Source: Verrucomicrobiota bacterium
GTDB lineage: Bacteria; Chlamydiota; Chlamydiia; Chlamydiales; Rhabdochlamydiaceae
Direction of reading: 5' to 3'
DNA: 64,000 nucleotides
Assembly (NCBI GenBank): GCA_018239715.1
Contig: JAFEGW010000008.1
Coordinates: 62,001 to 126,000, forward strand
Below the pieces are notes generated by a model. That model saw only the letters and a program-made list of their open reading frames with translations, was not told the origin of the DNA and made no database searches. Each line of letters opens with the position of its first letter. Position 1 is the first letter of the stretch. Both the position numbers and the translations under genes were made by a program. Of the stretch, positions 51,428-61,798 are shown one piece after another.

Positions 51428-52626
51428 CAAGCAATCTGACGATCTACAGCTATGTTGCTCCTTATCTAGAGAATAAAAACATCCGCTACTCGGCCTATGC
51501 AGCCAGTATACTGACCGTAGGTGCAGCTTCTTGGAAATTTGGGAATATCACCCTAGGCTTGACCCTTGCCTCCGCCGGACTTTTTATCCAAGGCCACAAG
51601 GCTTGGGTAATCGGTAAGGAAATCAAAAACAATCCCAGTATGAGCGACGCGGTAAAAAAGGAGAAAATCTCCCGCATCACCGATCGTGTATTTATGATGG
51701 GCATGATCTGGGGAATTATCACCTCCGGGCTCACTCTTTCGTTGATCTTTAAAGAAGGCAGGCTGCTCCTGCGCGGAGCGGAATGGAAAGATATCCAGCG
51801 GCTCTCCGAGGACCTCTCCAAAAATCCCCTCATTCTCATGGATCTTTGGGTGAAAAATGCTCCTGCCGTTCTTTTCAAAGCCCAATCTTTAGCCGGCCTC
51901 GGCTGCATTGCAGCAGGCCAAGGTGTTAACTTTCTTCGCTGGAGTGAAGATCATTTCTACGGAAAAAAACTCTTAGCAAATACTGTTTTTGCCCTCTGTG
52001 ACAAGATCATGAATATTTGGATCCAATCTCAAAACATGGATCTCATTTCTCTTTTTTTTATGATCAAAGATACAATCCAAGCGATCGATATCGGATCTTA
52101 TCTGAGCAAAGTAGTATCGGAAGTTCCACCTAACATGCAGACCGCTTATCTTGCTTTTAAGACCGCTCTTCCGCTTCTTTACCGCTTCCCGCATATCACG
52201 GGGGCCGAATTCAGCCATTGGATCCGCTCTTTTAGCAATCCCCCTCCCGCTTTTCCAGACACTCTTCGGAAAAGTTCTAGCTCCAAGGAAAAGATCAAAC
52301 ACTTCGCTAATTATTTCTTCTTCTACAGTTTCAACTGCACCTTAATGGCTACACAGCTGTACTACCATCCTATTCCCACCGCGCTATTTTTTGGTGTCGG
52401 ATTCATTTGTCCAACCGGCTTTCAAACAGAAGAAACGATCCGGAGAACATGGGAAATTGCTCCCGATTTCATCGGCATGCCTTTAGCTTTAAAATGCCGC
52501 TACATATTAGATCGTGTCTCTACGACGGCTCTAACTCTCAAGTGGTGGAATTATCCCGCAGCAATTTTTAACGGCTTATGCCTGAATGAAGATGTCCGCT
52601 ATTACGCTTATAAGTTCCGAAATTAA
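51424..52626 (+). CDS. Hypothetical multispan membrane protein
   Basis: The 400-residue protein overlaps the lepB stop as ATGA (51424-51427), so it is translated with it. Hydrophobic stretches include AAWKFGNITLGLTLASAGLF-like residues 25-55, MGMIWGIITSGLTLSLIF (about 91-110) and FFFYSFNCTLMATQLYYHPI near the C-terminal third. I recognise no family. The pairs of short hydrophobic segments are like those of the proteins at 19017 and 57101. Confidence 0.6.
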   Translation: MTSNLTIYSYVAPYLENKNIRYSAYAASILTVGAASWKFGNITLGLTLASAGLFIQGHKAWVIGKEIKNNPSMSDAVKKEKISRITDRVFMMGMIWGIITSGLTLSLIFKEGRLLLRGAEWKDIQRLSEDLSKNPLILMDLWVKNAPAVLFKAQSLAGLGCIAAGQGVNFLRWSEDHFYGKKLLANTVFALCDKIMNIWIQSQNMDLISLFFMIKDTIQAIDIGSYLSKVVSEVPPNMQTAYLAFKTALPLLYRFPHITGAEFSHWIRSFSNPPPAFPDTLRKSSSSKEKIKHFANYFFFYSFNCTLMATQLYYHPIPTALFFGVGFICPTGFQTEETIRRTWEIAPDFIGMPLALKCRYILDRVSTTALTLKWWNYPAAIFNGLCLNEDVRYYAYKFRN

Positions 52627-52679
52627 AAAAATTACTTGATAATGTAATCCATCCTTCCTATGTTGCGAATAGGGATGTT

Positions 52680-53792
52680 ATGTCCCTGAGTAGGAGGATG
52701 CTGTCCGCGATGTTTCGCAAATACGGTTTGCCAGTGTTATCCATCATTGGGCTGATATTCGGGATCGTGGCTGTCATCCTGACGAGCCGGCTCCGGCTTC
52801 CTCCTCCTGTCGCCTACCCTCCTCCTGCATCACCTTATACGGCCTATGTGGCAGGGGCAGGCATCGTCGAGGCTGCATCGGAAAATATCCTTATCGGCTC
52901 TCCTTTTGTGGCTTTAATCACCGACGTCTATGTCTCTGCAGGAGACATGGTCAAGAAAGGCGATCCTCTCTTCAAGTTAGACACGCGGGCTTTGGAAGCG
53001 CAGCTTGCCGATTCTAAAGCAGCCCAAGAGGTCGCCATGGCTAATTTTAAACAACTGGCAGCACAACCTCGTCCGGAAAACGTTCCTCCGCAAGAGGCAA
53101 TGGTCCGCTACGCTAAAGCTCAATGGGAAAACCAAAAAGCGGAGCTCATGCTCTACGAAAATGTCAAAGATCTTCGAGCCATTAGCATCAACCAGCTCAA
53201 TCAAATTCGCTATAACGAAGAAGCAGCCCGCGCACAATGGGATCAAGCGCAGGCTAATCTTAATCTTTTGAATGCCGGTGCGTGGATCATGGACTTGGAA
53301 ATCGTGTCCAAGCAAATAGAGCAGGCAAAGACCGGTATCGAGGTTGTCCAGCAGAATATTGAAATTTCGACTGTGAGGGCTCCTCTGGACGGACAAGTCT
53401 TGCAAGTGCGCGCCCATGTGGGGGAAATTGCGGACCAAGTGCGGTCAGGCGATGTTGGCGATACCGCCCATCCCTTGATTTTATTCGGATCTGTCAGTCC
53501 TTATCACCTGCGGGTCAATATTGATGAGGAAGATCTTTGGAAAGTGGTGCTTGGCGCGCAAGGAGTTGCGTTTGTCCGAGGAAACAGCTCGATCCGAGTT
53601 CCCCTCCGATTCGTCCGCGTAGAGCCTTTTGTGGTCCCTAAACTCTCTCTCACGGGCGAAACCATCGAGCGGATCGATACCCGAGTCCTTCAACTCATCT
53701 ACGAGTTCGATCGAGAGAATTTGCCGATTTATATGGGGCAAATTATGGATGTTTACCTGGACTGCAGCGGGTGTAAATATGAAAAACGTTAA
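52680..53792 (+). CDS. HlyD-family membrane-fusion protein (DevB-like)
   Basis: The 370-residue protein has one N-terminal membrane segment (VLSIIGLIFGIVAVILTSRL), then lipoyl-like half motifs (GDMVKKGDPLFKLDTRALEA and STVRAPLDGQVLQVRAHVGE) flanking a coiled coil (about residues 100-230). It connects an inner-membrane ABC transporter with an outer-membrane channel. It is the first gene of a four-gene operon: the next gene overlaps its end by 14 bases. Confidence 0.9.
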   Translation: MSLSRRMLSAMFRKYGLPVLSIIGLIFGIVAVILTSRLRLPPPVAYPPPASPYTAYVAGAGIVEAASENILIGSPFVALITDVYVSAGDMVKKGDPLFKLDTRALEAQLADSKAAQEVAMANFKQLAAQPRPENVPPQEAMVRYAKAQWENQKAELMLYENVKDLRAISINQLNQIRYNEEAARAQWDQAQANLNLLNAGAWIMDLEIVSKQIEQAKTGIEVVQQNIEISTVRAPLDGQVLQVRAHVGEIADQVRSGDVGDTAHPLILFGSVSPYHLRVNIDEEDLWKVVLGAQGVAFVRGNSSIRVPLRFVRVEPFVVPKLSLTGETIERIDTRVLQLIYEFDRENLPIYMGQIMDVYLDCSGCKYEKR

Positions 53793-55185
53793 AACCTACC
53801 TATTTTTGACCTGTCTACTGGCCGGCTGTATCCGCCACTATGAAGCTCCTGCTGTTTCCATGCCGGCAGAATATACGGAAGGAAAAACCTTCATGGTTAA
53901 GTCTAGCGAGGGCGACTTAAGAACTTGGTGGAAACAATTTAACGACTCTCTTCTAAACAGTCTCATCGAAGAATCTTTGAATACCAATTATGATGTGCGC
54001 ATTGCAGAGGCCGCTGTCCGCGAGTCGCGGGCCCAATATCAAGTCCAAAGCTCTCCGCTCTGGCCTCAACTTAATGCCGTAGGAGCGGAAGAGAGGGCAA
54101 GACTCTCGCAAACCTTAACTTTCTCGGCATTCTTAGGACCTCCTCTGCAAAATTTTTATGCGTTCGGGTTCGATGCTTCCTGGGAGCTCGATTTTTTTGG
54201 CAAAAACCGCAGCGCTAAAGAAGCCGCTTATTTTGATTATGAAGCTTCGATAGAAAATCTACGCGATATCCAAGTCACAATGGTCGCTGAAGTCGCCCTG
54301 CAATATGTCAATATCCGCGCCTTTCAACAGCGTCTTAAAGTCATGAGAGAGCTTGAAAAAGTCCGCGCTGATCTAGTCAACCTCAATCAAGTGAATTTCG
54401 AAGCAGGATTATTGGATAATATTGCGCTTGAGCAGTCCCGATCGCAACTGGAGCAGACAAGAGCTCAGATCCCTGTTTTAGAAACATCCCTTAAACAATC
54501 GCTTTTCAGCCTGGCAATACTGTTAGGCCGACAGCCGGAAAATATCGAAAAAGAGTTTGAAACGACCCGCGAAATTCCCAGAGCCGCAGGACTTATCCCC
54601 CTGGGATTACCCTCCGATCTTTTATATCGACGGCCGGATCTGCGGATGGCCGAGAAACAGCTCTATGCCGCCATGGCCAATGTCAAGCTCGCCAAAGCCG
54701 ATCTCTTCCCATCGATTTCTCTGACAGGCCTTTTTGGTTATGAGAGCAGTTTCGCCAAGCAGTTGTTCAAATGGCCCAGCCGCACGTGGAGTATCGGACC
54801 CGGAATGAACTGGCCTCTCTTTTCCGGCGGCAGAGTCTTAGGGAACATCAAGGCGATGAAAGCCGCCCAGCAGCAAGCTGTGCTCTCTTATCAAAAAGCT
54901 ATTATTTCAGCTCTCCAGGACGTCGAAAGCTCACTGGTTGCCTATGCGAATGAAGAACTGCGGCAAAATCATTTGTCCAAAGCCCTTCAAGACGATAAAA
55001 CATCCCTGGACCTCAGCACCGACCTCTATCAAGCCGGTCTATCGGATTTCTCCCCTGTTCTTCGAACAGATGAACGGGTCCTCGCCGATGAAGACAATGT
55101 CCTTCAAAGCCAGCAGGCTCTGATGACCAACCTCATTTCTCTTTACAAAGCCCTCGGCGGCGGCTGGGAGGAGAAAAATGATTAA
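53779..55185 (+). CDS. NodT-family outer-membrane efflux lipoprotein
   Basis: The ATG at 53779 gives 468 residues with a lipoprotein signal (YLFLTCLLAGC). The NodT/OprM pattern follows: WWKQFNDSLLNSLIEESL, ASWELDFFGKNRSAKEAAY, LLYRRPDLRMAEKQLYAAMA and MNWPLFSGGRVLGNI. It forms the TolC-like outer-membrane exit of the exporter. It overlaps both neighbours (14 and 8 bases). Confidence 0.92.
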   Translation: MKNVKTYLFLTCLLAGCIRHYEAPAVSMPAEYTEGKTFMVKSSEGDLRTWWKQFNDSLLNSLIEESLNTNYDVRIAEAAVRESRAQYQVQSSPLWPQLNAVGAEERARLSQTLTFSAFLGPPLQNFYAFGFDASWELDFFGKNRSAKEAAYFDYEASIENLRDIQVTMVAEVALQYVNIRAFQQRLKVMRELEKVRADLVNLNQVNFEAGLLDNIALEQSRSQLEQTRAQIPVLETSLKQSLFSLAILLGRQPENIEKEFETTREIPRAAGLIPLGLPSDLLYRRPDLRMAEKQLYAAMANVKLAKADLFPSISLTGLFGYESSFAKQLFKWPSRTWSIGPGMNWPLFSGGRVLGNIKAMKAAQQQAVLSYQKAIISALQDVESSLVAYANEELRQNHLSKALQDDKTSLDLSTDLYQAGLSDFSPVLRTDERVLADEDNVLQSQQALMTNLISLYKALGGGWEEKND

Positions 55186-56365
55186 GAAAGAAATTAAAAA
55201 TACTCTCGTGGGCATGTTGTACTTTGCCCTCAAAATGTTAGTGGCAGACAAGGCAAAATACTGGGCTATCATGGCCGGGCTTACCTTCGCTTCTTGTATT
55301 GTCACACAGCAAGCGGCCATCTTCCTGGGTGTGATGGACCGCACCTATAGTTTTATCTCTGACACCCCTCTGCCCAACATTTGGGTCATGGACCGCACCA
55401 CCCAGTATATCGATGACAACAAAGGACTCAAAGAGACCGATCTTTATCGAGTTCGAAGCCATGAAGGGATCGAATGGGCCGTCCCTCTTTATAAAGGACT
55501 CTTGCAGGCGCGGCTGCGAGATGGCATCTTTCAGACTTGCAATGTCATCGGCATCGACGACGCGACCTTAATCGGCCAACCTACCATGCTGGAAGGGGAT
55601 ATCAAAGATTTGCGTATGGTCGATAATGCCATCATCGTCGACCGCGTCGGAGCCGAAGGCAAACTCGCCAAGGGATTGAACGGAGACAAGATCCCCCTCC
55701 GCATCGGCGATACCTTGGAACTCAACGATAGCCGGTGCGTCGTTGTCGGCATCTGCGAAGTTTCACGTACCTTCGAGTCGCAGCCTACCATCTATTTGCC
55801 TTACCAGCGCGCTGTCACCATTGCACCGCAACAGCGCAAAATGCTTTCATTCATTCTCGCCCATTCTAAGCCTGGCCTCGATCCCGCAGATGTCTGCCGC
55901 CGTATTCAAACAACAACGGGCCTTGCTGCCTATACCGATCATGAATTTAAAGACATGACAGCCCACTATTATCTTAAATATACTGGTATCCCATTGAACT
56001 TCGGCATGGCTGTGTTCCTCGGCTTTCTCATTGGCGTGGCGATTGCCGGCCAGACGTTTTATAGCTTTACCCTCGACAATCTCCGCTATTTTGGGACTTT
56101 CAAAGCCATGGGAGCGCCCAACGCGCTTCTCGTCCGCATGATTTTCACCCAGGCAGCTTTGGCCGGGGCCATCGGCTGGGGCTTAGGAGTTGGAGCCGCC
56201 GCTACTTTAGGTTTTTTTCTTGCCAACACGGAACTCTCTTTTAAACTGCCTTGGCAGCTGCTCATCGCCAGCGGAGCTGCGATCCTCCTCATTAGCCTGG
56301 TCGCTGCACTGCTCAGCATCCACCGCGTATTAAAATTGGAGCCCGCCATTGTCTTCAGAAGTTGA
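55178..56365 (+). CDS. ABC transporter permease, DevC/FtsX type
   Basis: The 395-residue protein has one N-terminal span, a large periplasmic domain (SFISDTPLPNIWVMDRTTQY, CNVIGIDDATLIGQP) and three C-terminal spans (GMAVFLGFLIGVAIAGQTFY, AALAGAIGWGLGVGAAATLG, ILLISLVAALLSIHRV), the FtsX topology. The periplasmic domain is most like DevC of cyanobacterial DevBCA. It overlaps the efflux lipoprotein by 8 bases and the ATPase gene by 17. Confidence 0.88.
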   Translation: MIKKEIKNTLVGMLYFALKMLVADKAKYWAIMAGLTFASCIVTQQAAIFLGVMDRTYSFISDTPLPNIWVMDRTTQYIDDNKGLKETDLYRVRSHEGIEWAVPLYKGLLQARLRDGIFQTCNVIGIDDATLIGQPTMLEGDIKDLRMVDNAIIVDRVGAEGKLAKGLNGDKIPLRIGDTLELNDSRCVVVGICEVSRTFESQPTIYLPYQRAVTIAPQQRKMLSFILAHSKPGLDPADVCRRIQTTTGLAAYTDHEFKDMTAHYYLKYTGIPLNFGMAVFLGFLIGVAIAGQTFYSFTLDNLRYFGTFKAMGAPNALLVRMIFTQAALAGAIGWGLGVGAAATLGFFLANTELSFKLPWQLLIASGAAILLISLVAALLSIHRVLKLEPAIVFRS

Positions 56366-57041
56366 CCGGCCCATTATTGTCTCTTGCAAAGGCCTGACAA
56401 AAACCTATCGAACCAATTCTACCGCTGTCCATGCCCTCCGCGGCATCGACCTGACGATTTATCAAAAAGAGGTCGTGATGATTACCGGTCCCTCAGGATC
56501 GGGCAAAACCACTTTGATTTCCGTGATTAGCGGCATTTTAAATGCCGATGAAGGCGAGTGCCTCATTGAAGGTCACGATTTCAACAAAATGTCAGATGAG
56601 GCAAAAACCCTCTATCGAGGGGCGCATATCGGATTTATTTTCCAAGCTTTCAACTTAATCCCCATGTTCACCGCTATCGAAAATGTCTCTATCCCTTTGG
56701 TCTTGAATGGAACTTCACAGGAGGAAGCCGAACGCAAGGCCTCCGAGCTGCTGACCGCTGTCGGCCTTGGAGACAAACTCCAGGCCCACCCTCCAGAGCT
56801 TTCCGGAGGCCAGCAGCAGCGTGTGGCCATTGCGCGTGCTTGCGTCCACCAGCCCGATCTCATCGTCTGCGATGAACCAACGAGCTCTTTGGATAGTCAG
56901 ACGGGCCTCAAAGTCATGGAAATTCTCCGTTCAACCGTCTTAAGTCATAATGGAACGTTGATCGTCGTGACCCACGACCCACGCATCCAACAATTTGCCG
57001 ACCGTATTGTGAAAATCGAAGACGGCCGCGTCGTCGAGTAA
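56349..57041 (+). CDS. ABC transporter ATPase, DevA/LolD/MacB type
   Basis: I start it at TTG 56349, with GGAG upstream; no ATG fits before the Walker A. The 230 residues have Walker [10 protein letters not shown] (about 47-55), a Q-loop ([10 protein letters not shown]), signature [14 protein letters not shown], Walker [13 protein letters not shown] and the switch VTHD. With the three upstream genes it completes an MFP-OMF-permease-ATPase exporter for a lipid-like or peptide substrate. Confidence 0.92.
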   Translation: MSSEVDRPIIVSCKGLTKTYRTNSTAVHALRGIDLTIYQKEVVMITGPSGSGKTTLISVISGILNADEGECLIEGHDFNKMSDEAKTLYRGAHIGFIFQAFNLIPMFTAIENVSIPLVLNGTSQEEAERKASELLTAVGLGDKLQAHPPELSGGQQQRVAIARACVHQPDLIVCDEPTSSLDSQTGLKVMEILRSTVLSHNGTLIVVTHDPRIQQFADRIVKIEDGRVVE

Positions 57042-57100
57042 ATTTCTAGCCTCTTAAGCACCCTTCATTTAAAATTCATGTTTAAAATTTCGGAGTTGCT

Positions 57101-57835
57101 ATGACCATTAAGTTTTGTTCCTCTTCTTATCAGACATTTTTTTCTGTAAAGAGCACTCATTCCACCCTTCTCACACAAGTACAGCCCCGGCTTTACAAGT
57201 TGGAAACATTCCAAGGCCAGCAACTTTTAAACAAGGATTTTTGGGAGCTGGATCTCCTTCCGCCGACTCTTCAACAGAAAAAATATTCCAGCCTCAGAAT
57301 AGAAACTCTGAAGTACCTCACAATAGCAGCCGCTATTGTTTGGGTTAGTCAATACTTTATTAATGAAAATAAGATGCTCTCTTTGCGAGGAAAGGATTAT
57401 TCCTTACGGAATTTAGTCAATATGGCATCACTCGGAATCTGGGGATTTGGTTGTCTGGCCACCTGGGCTGTGACAAAAATCTTAGAACAGCGTGCTGCTC
57501 CCCAGGAAGAGCTCCTTAAGCTTGAGCACAAATTTAAATATGCCCATTTCAAATCCTCTGCAGGCCGTTACACCTGTATGGGCAGTTTGATCTTGGCAGG
57601 CCTTAACTTATATTTCAAAAAGAACCCTCGGATAACATTTTTAGGAACGGTTTATTCTTTGAACTCGAATGGCATACCTTTTTTGACCGCCGGTTGCCTG
57701 ATGACCTCACTCTTAGCCCTCCTCTACTGGGACAAACAAGAGATTGCATGCAGCAACGCCGCTTTTGATTTAGCCAAATACGTGATCGAGCAAAAAAATC
57801 CCGGTCAGACCATTCAAAGAGAGGCTGGAAAGTAG
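57101..57835 (+). CDS. Hypothetical membrane protein
   Basis: The 244-residue protein has about four hydrophobic segments in two pairs (LTIAAAIVWVSQYFI with LGIWGFGCLATWAVTKI; GSLILAGLNLYF with LTAGCLMTSLLALLYW). No family is recognised. It converges with the gene at 57849 and follows the exporter operon by 59 bases, but its own upstream region suggests separate transcription. Confidence 0.6.
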   Translation: MTIKFCSSSYQTFFSVKSTHSTLLTQVQPRLYKLETFQGQQLLNKDFWELDLLPPTLQQKKYSSLRIETLKYLTIAAAIVWVSQYFINENKMLSLRGKDYSLRNLVNMASLGIWGFGCLATWAVTKILEQRAAPQEELLKLEHKFKYAHFKSSAGRYTCMGSLILAGLNLYFKKNPRITFLGTVYSLNSNGIPFLTAGCLMTSLLALLYWDKQEIACSNAAFDLAKYVIEQKNPGQTIQREAGK

Positions 57836-57848
57836 TAAAATTTGGGCT

Positions 57849-58577
57849 TCAAGGAAGATTTTGTTTTTTCAGGGTGGAGACTTTGTAAGCCAGGAGCCTT
57901 TCCCAGCATTGAGGAAAACCAATAGCGGTCTTTTGAGCTAAGCTTTTCCTTAAATCCTCTTCTTCGATCACGCCAGACATATGACCTCTTTGAGGCGTAT
58001 GAAGATACCAATTCCGTTCTTTTTTGGGCTTTTTAAGCTCTTCCATAATCCTTTGATGCGCTGGGTCGTCTCTTACCCGTCCTCCCAAAGCATACCACCG
58101 ACCGAACTGAGCAGGTTGCCCTACAATCCTCAATTCCCGCCTCATGGTACTCACCACACGCCCATCAACAACTATTTCACTATCTCCTGCAATTCTGTGC
58201 AAGTCGAGTCCAAGTTCGCAGATCACTTGCAAAAGGCGAGATTTTATTCCTAGTTTTCTAAATTCCGGTGCAATTTCAAAACGTGTCGGAACAAGCGATG
58301 GATATTCGACCATCAATTTCATCCTGCCCATCTCCAATTCCCCTACCACTTCTGCATACGCCGCAGTTTTATCCGCAATTTTTGCCCAAACATAAACCTT
58401 GCCTAGTGATGCAGAGTCCAAATTACTCATGACATATCCCCAGAACTCAAGGCAACATGTTTCCCCGTTTTTGTGGATGATCGGAGTTGTACCGATGAGT
58501 CCTTTATCCAAAGGATAAGGCTCATTATCGATCGTATTCATAGGAAAACGCACAGGAGTAGTAGGTATAATTGCCAT
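57849..58577 (-). CDS. Hypothetical protein with GNAT-like patch
   Basis: The 242-residue protein contains PTRFEIAPEFRKLGIKSRLL, where R-K-x-G-I-x-S-R resembles the acetyl-CoA loop of GNAT acetyltransferases, preceded by a Met/Glu strand. Flanking parts match nothing I know and there are no membrane segments or signal peptide. A weak acetyltransferase guess only. Confidence 0.5.
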   Translation of the reverse strand: MAIIPTTPVRFPMNTIDNEPYPLDKGLIGTTPIIHKNGETCCLEFWGYVMSNLDSASLGKVYVWAKIADKTAAYAEVVGELEMGRMKLMVEYPSLVPTRFEIAPEFRKLGIKSRLLQVICELGLDLHRIAGDSEIVVDGRVVSTMRRELRIVGQPAQFGRWYALGGRVRDDPAHQRIMEELKKPKKERNWYLHTPQRGHMSGVIEEEDLRKSLAQKTAIGFPQCWERLLAYKVSTLKKQNLP

Positions 58578-58638
58578 AGTGCGGATAGTTTATCTGCTAA
58601 TTCGATTTAAACAAACCAAATAAAATAAAGTCATTATT

Positions 58639-61600
58639 TTAATGCAAAGCTTTCTGTAAAGCAATCATAGTAGCATATCCATTGATGTCCCACTCCTCAC
58701 CTTGACACTTCTCAAAGGCAAAGTCGGAGGCCAAGACTTCATGGCAGATATAATCACGGTGCTTCTCAAAAGCTTCTTTCACAACCAGGCTCGTATCGAG
58801 CTTGACATGCACACGGTCGGTCACCGCAAAGTTCATCTCTCGGCGCATCGTGTTGATCTTATTAACGAGCTCTCGAGCGATTCCCTCGATAATCAGATCT
58901 TCCGTGAGCTCTGTCTCCAGCGCCACCGTGATATCGTACTCAGTTCCTGCAATGACATTTTCTTTGACTTTGCGCTCCACCGTGACATCTTCCGGCGTCA
59001 GCACAATGGTCTCCCCTTCGACTTGCAAGGAGACTTCCTGAGCCTTTAAAAGTCGGTGTTGGTCTTTTGCCGGGAGTTTTTCGACAGCTTTTTGGACAGC
59101 ATTCATCAGTTTGCCGACTTTTTTACCGAGGACTCGGAAGTTAGGCTTCGCTTGCAACGTCACAAAGGCCGCCTCCTCGGCATGGAATGCGACTTCTTTG
59201 ACATTGAGCTCCTCAGCAATGAGGTTTTGATGCCGTTGAAGAGCTTCTAGCTTATCTTCAGCCCCGCAGATCACATCGGCTTTTGCGAGCGGCTGCCGGA
59301 CTTTAAGTTTATGCTCTTTGCGGAGCGAATGCCCCAATCCCACCACTGTCTGAACGCTCTGCATCTCTTTTTCCAGATCGGGATCTCTCAGCTTGCTTTG
59401 ATAAGTCGGAAACTCGCAAAGATGCACCGAGATCGGATCGTCTTTCTGCCGCAGCTGCGTATAAATCGCATCGCTCAAAAATGGCACGAAAGGCGCTGTC
59501 ACGCGCACCAACGTCTGTAAAACTGTATAGAGTGTCTCGAATGCCTCATCACGGTCGCGGCTGGCAGTATCTGCCCAGAAACGGCCCCGATTACGCCGGA
59601 TATACCAATCGGTCAAATGATCAATAAATCCCACGAGAGGCTGCACGGCAGCTTGAAGCTCATACGCTGTCATCGCCTGCGTCACCTCCTGCACAAGTTT
59701 TTGCAGGACCGACAAAATCCATCGATCAATATCAGCTTTTGGAACAGGGAAATGACCTGACGGTTTCCACTCATAGATCTTGGCATACGTCGCTAAAAAG
59801 ACATAGCAGTTCCAGAGAGGAATAAGAGCCTGCCGCAAAACAAGTTCAACGCCTTTGGCTGAAAATCTCAAATCATCGGCCATGACAGCAGGACTGTTCA
59901 TCAGATAAAGCCGGACCGCATCGGCGCCAAATCTTTCAATCATCAGCCCGGGCTCCGGATAATTCTTCAGCCGTTTCGACATTTTAGCGCCGTCTTCAGC
60001 CAAAATAATACCGTTGACAATCACATTCTTAAACGCCGGCTTATCAAACAACGCCACCGATAGAACATGCAGGGTATAAAACCAGCCTCGCGTCTGATCG
60101 AGCCCTTCGCCGATGAAATCAGCCGGGAAAGCTTTTAGGGTTTCTTCTTTATGCTCGAAAGGGAAATGGTTTTGCGCATAAGGCATGGAGCCCGACTCAA
60201 ACCAGCAATCAAAGACCTCCGGAATTCTTCGGAACGTTTTCCCTTTTTCGACAAACGTTAAATCATCGATGAAGTGGCGGTGCAAGTCGACGATTTCTCT
60301 CCCTGTTTTCTCTTCGAGCTCTTTGACGCTCGACATCACCCGGATTTCCCCGTCTTCGCTTCTCCACAGCGGGATCGGCGTTCCCCAATACCGATTACGC
60401 GAGATCGCCCAGTCGCGTGCATTTTCGAGCCACTTGCCAAAACGGCCATCCTTGATATGGTCAGGCACCCAGTGGATAAGGCCATTGGCATCTAAAAGCT
60501 TGTCTTTGATTTTCTCCACCGCCACAAACCATGTCTGCACGGCTTTGTAAATGAGCGGGGTATCGGATCTCCAGCAGAAAGGATACCGGTGGCGAACTTG
60601 CGTATGATGCAGCACCCGCTTTTCTGCTTTCAAACGGCGGATGATCTCTTTATCGGCATCTTTTACAAAAAGCCCCTGATAATCGGGCACTTCGGAAGTA
60701 AAGCGGCCATTTTGATCTACGGGACACACAGGCTCGAGCCCCGCCTTCTGACAAACAAAAAAGTCGGCTTCTCCGAAGGCCGGTGCTAAATGCACAATCC
60801 CCGATCCGTCTTCGATCGAAACAAACTCATCCGTCAGCACGCGGAATGATTGATCATCTTGCCGATCAGCAAAGTAACCAAAAAGCGGCTTATACCGTTT
60901 GTCTTTTAGGGTTTTTCCTTGGAAAGTTTCCAGGACTTCGTACTCTTTGAAATTCGCTTTCAAACGGGCTTCAGCCAAGATATATTGCTGACCTCCCGCA
61001 AGAATTTTAACGTACGTCAAGTCGGGATGGACGGCGACTGCTAAGTTAGAAGGAAGGGTCCAGGGGGTTGTTGTCCAAGCCACCAGAGAAACTTCTGGTT
61101 CGTCTTCCAACGGAAACAAAACCGTTAGCGAAGGATCATCGACATCGCGGTAGTTGAGATTGGCTTCGAAGTTAGAAAGAGGCGTTCCCAACCGAGCAGA
61201 AAATGGCATCACCTTATAGCCTTCGTAAACCAGTCCCTTCTTATAGAGCTCTGCAAAGACCCACCAGACCGACTCCATGAACGATTTATCCATCGTCTTA
61301 TACGTCTGCCGGAAATCGACCCAACGGCCCATTCTTTTAACAGTCTGCTCCCACTCCTGGGTATACCGTAGGACGATGCTGCGGCACTCTTCATTGAACT
61401 TAGCCACTCCAAATTTCTCAATCTCAGGCGCTCCCGAGAGATCTTGGGCTTTTTCAATCTCATTTTCGACAGGCAGGCCATGGCAGTCCCAGCCAAAACG
61501 GCGGGGCACATGGTACCCTTTCATCGTCCAAAATCGAGGGACCACGTCCTTAATCGTCCCCGCTAAAATATGGCCATAGTGGGGAAGGCCCGTCGCAAAG

Positions 61601-61740
61601 GGAGGGCCGTCATAGAAGGAAAAGAGGGGCCCCTTTTTGGTGGCCTCCAGGCTCTTTAAAAAGATATTTTCTCTCTCCCAAAAGGCTAAAACTCGCTCTT
61701 CGCGATGGGGAAAAGTTTCTTGGTCCTTGATTTCGAACAT
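58639..61740 (-). CDS. ileS: Isoleucyl-tRNA synthetase, eukaryote-like (type 2)
   Basis: The 1033-residue enzyme charges tRNA-Ile. The class I motifs are HYGH (residues 54-57, in LPHYGHILAGTIKDV) and KMSKR (near 586, in AEDGAKMSKRLKNYPEP). Features of the long type 2 form found in eukaryotes and some bacteria, including chlamydiae, are FWTMKGYHVPRRFGWDCHGL and a C-terminal anticodon and editing arrangement without the bacterial zinc tail. Type 2 enzymes tend to resist mupirocin. It diverges from the tmRNA gene, with 58 bases between. Confidence 0.95.
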   Translation of the reverse strand: MFEIKDQETFPHREERVLAFWERENIFLKSLEATKKGPLFSFYDGPPFATGLPHYGHILAGTIKDVVPRFWTMKGYHVPRRFGWDCHGLPVENEIEKAQDLSGAPEIEKFGVAKFNEECRSIVLRYTQEWEQTVKRMGRWVDFRQTYKTMDKSFMESVWWVFAELYKKGLVYEGYKVMPFSARLGTPLSNFEANLNYRDVDDPSLTVLFPLEDEPEVSLVAWTTTPWTLPSNLAVAVHPDLTYVKILAGGQQYILAEARLKANFKEYEVLETFQGKTLKDKRYKPLFGYFADRQDDQSFRVLTDEFVSIEDGSGIVHLAPAFGEADFFVCQKAGLEPVCPVDQNGRFTSEVPDYQGLFVKDADKEIIRRLKAEKRVLHHTQVRHRYPFCWRSDTPLIYKAVQTWFVAVEKIKDKLLDANGLIHWVPDHIKDGRFGKWLENARDWAISRNRYWGTPIPLWRSEDGEIRVMSSVKELEEKTGREIVDLHRHFIDDLTFVEKGKTFRRIPEVFDCWFESGSMPYAQNHFPFEHKEETLKAFPADFIGEGLDQTRGWFYTLHVLSVALFDKPAFKNVIVNGIILAEDGAKMSKRLKNYPEPGLMIERFGADAVRLYLMNSPAVMADDLRFSAKGVELVLRQALIPLWNCYVFLATYAKIYEWKPSGHFPVPKADIDRWILSVLQKLVQEVTQAMTAYELQAAVQPLVGFIDHLTDWYIRRNRGRFWADTASRDRDEAFETLYTVLQTLVRVTAPFVPFLSDAIYTQLRQKDDPISVHLCEFPTYQSKLRDPDLEKEMQSVQTVVGLGHSLRKEHKLKVRQPLAKADVICGAEDKLEALQRHQNLIAEELNVKEVAFHAEEAAFVTLQAKPNFRVLGKKVGKLMNAVQKAVEKLPAKDQHRLLKAQEVSLQVEGETIVLTPEDVTVERKVKENVIAGTEYDITVALETELTEDLIIEGIARELVNKINTMRREMNFAVTDRVHVKLDTSLVVKEAFEKHRDYICHEVLASDFAFEKCQGEEWDINGYATMIALQKALH

Positions 61741-61783
61741 GATAGATCCTTAATGACACTCTATGTTATACTATTTCGCAATA

Positions 61784-61792
61784 TGCTACAAT
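61784..61792 (+). promoter_or_regulatory. Extended -10 of the tmRNA gene
   Basis: TGC-TACAAT (61784-61792) lies 6 bases before the first tmRNA base. No convincing -35 is visible, which fits an extended -10 promoter. Confidence 0.55.
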
Positions 61793-61798
61793 AATCAT

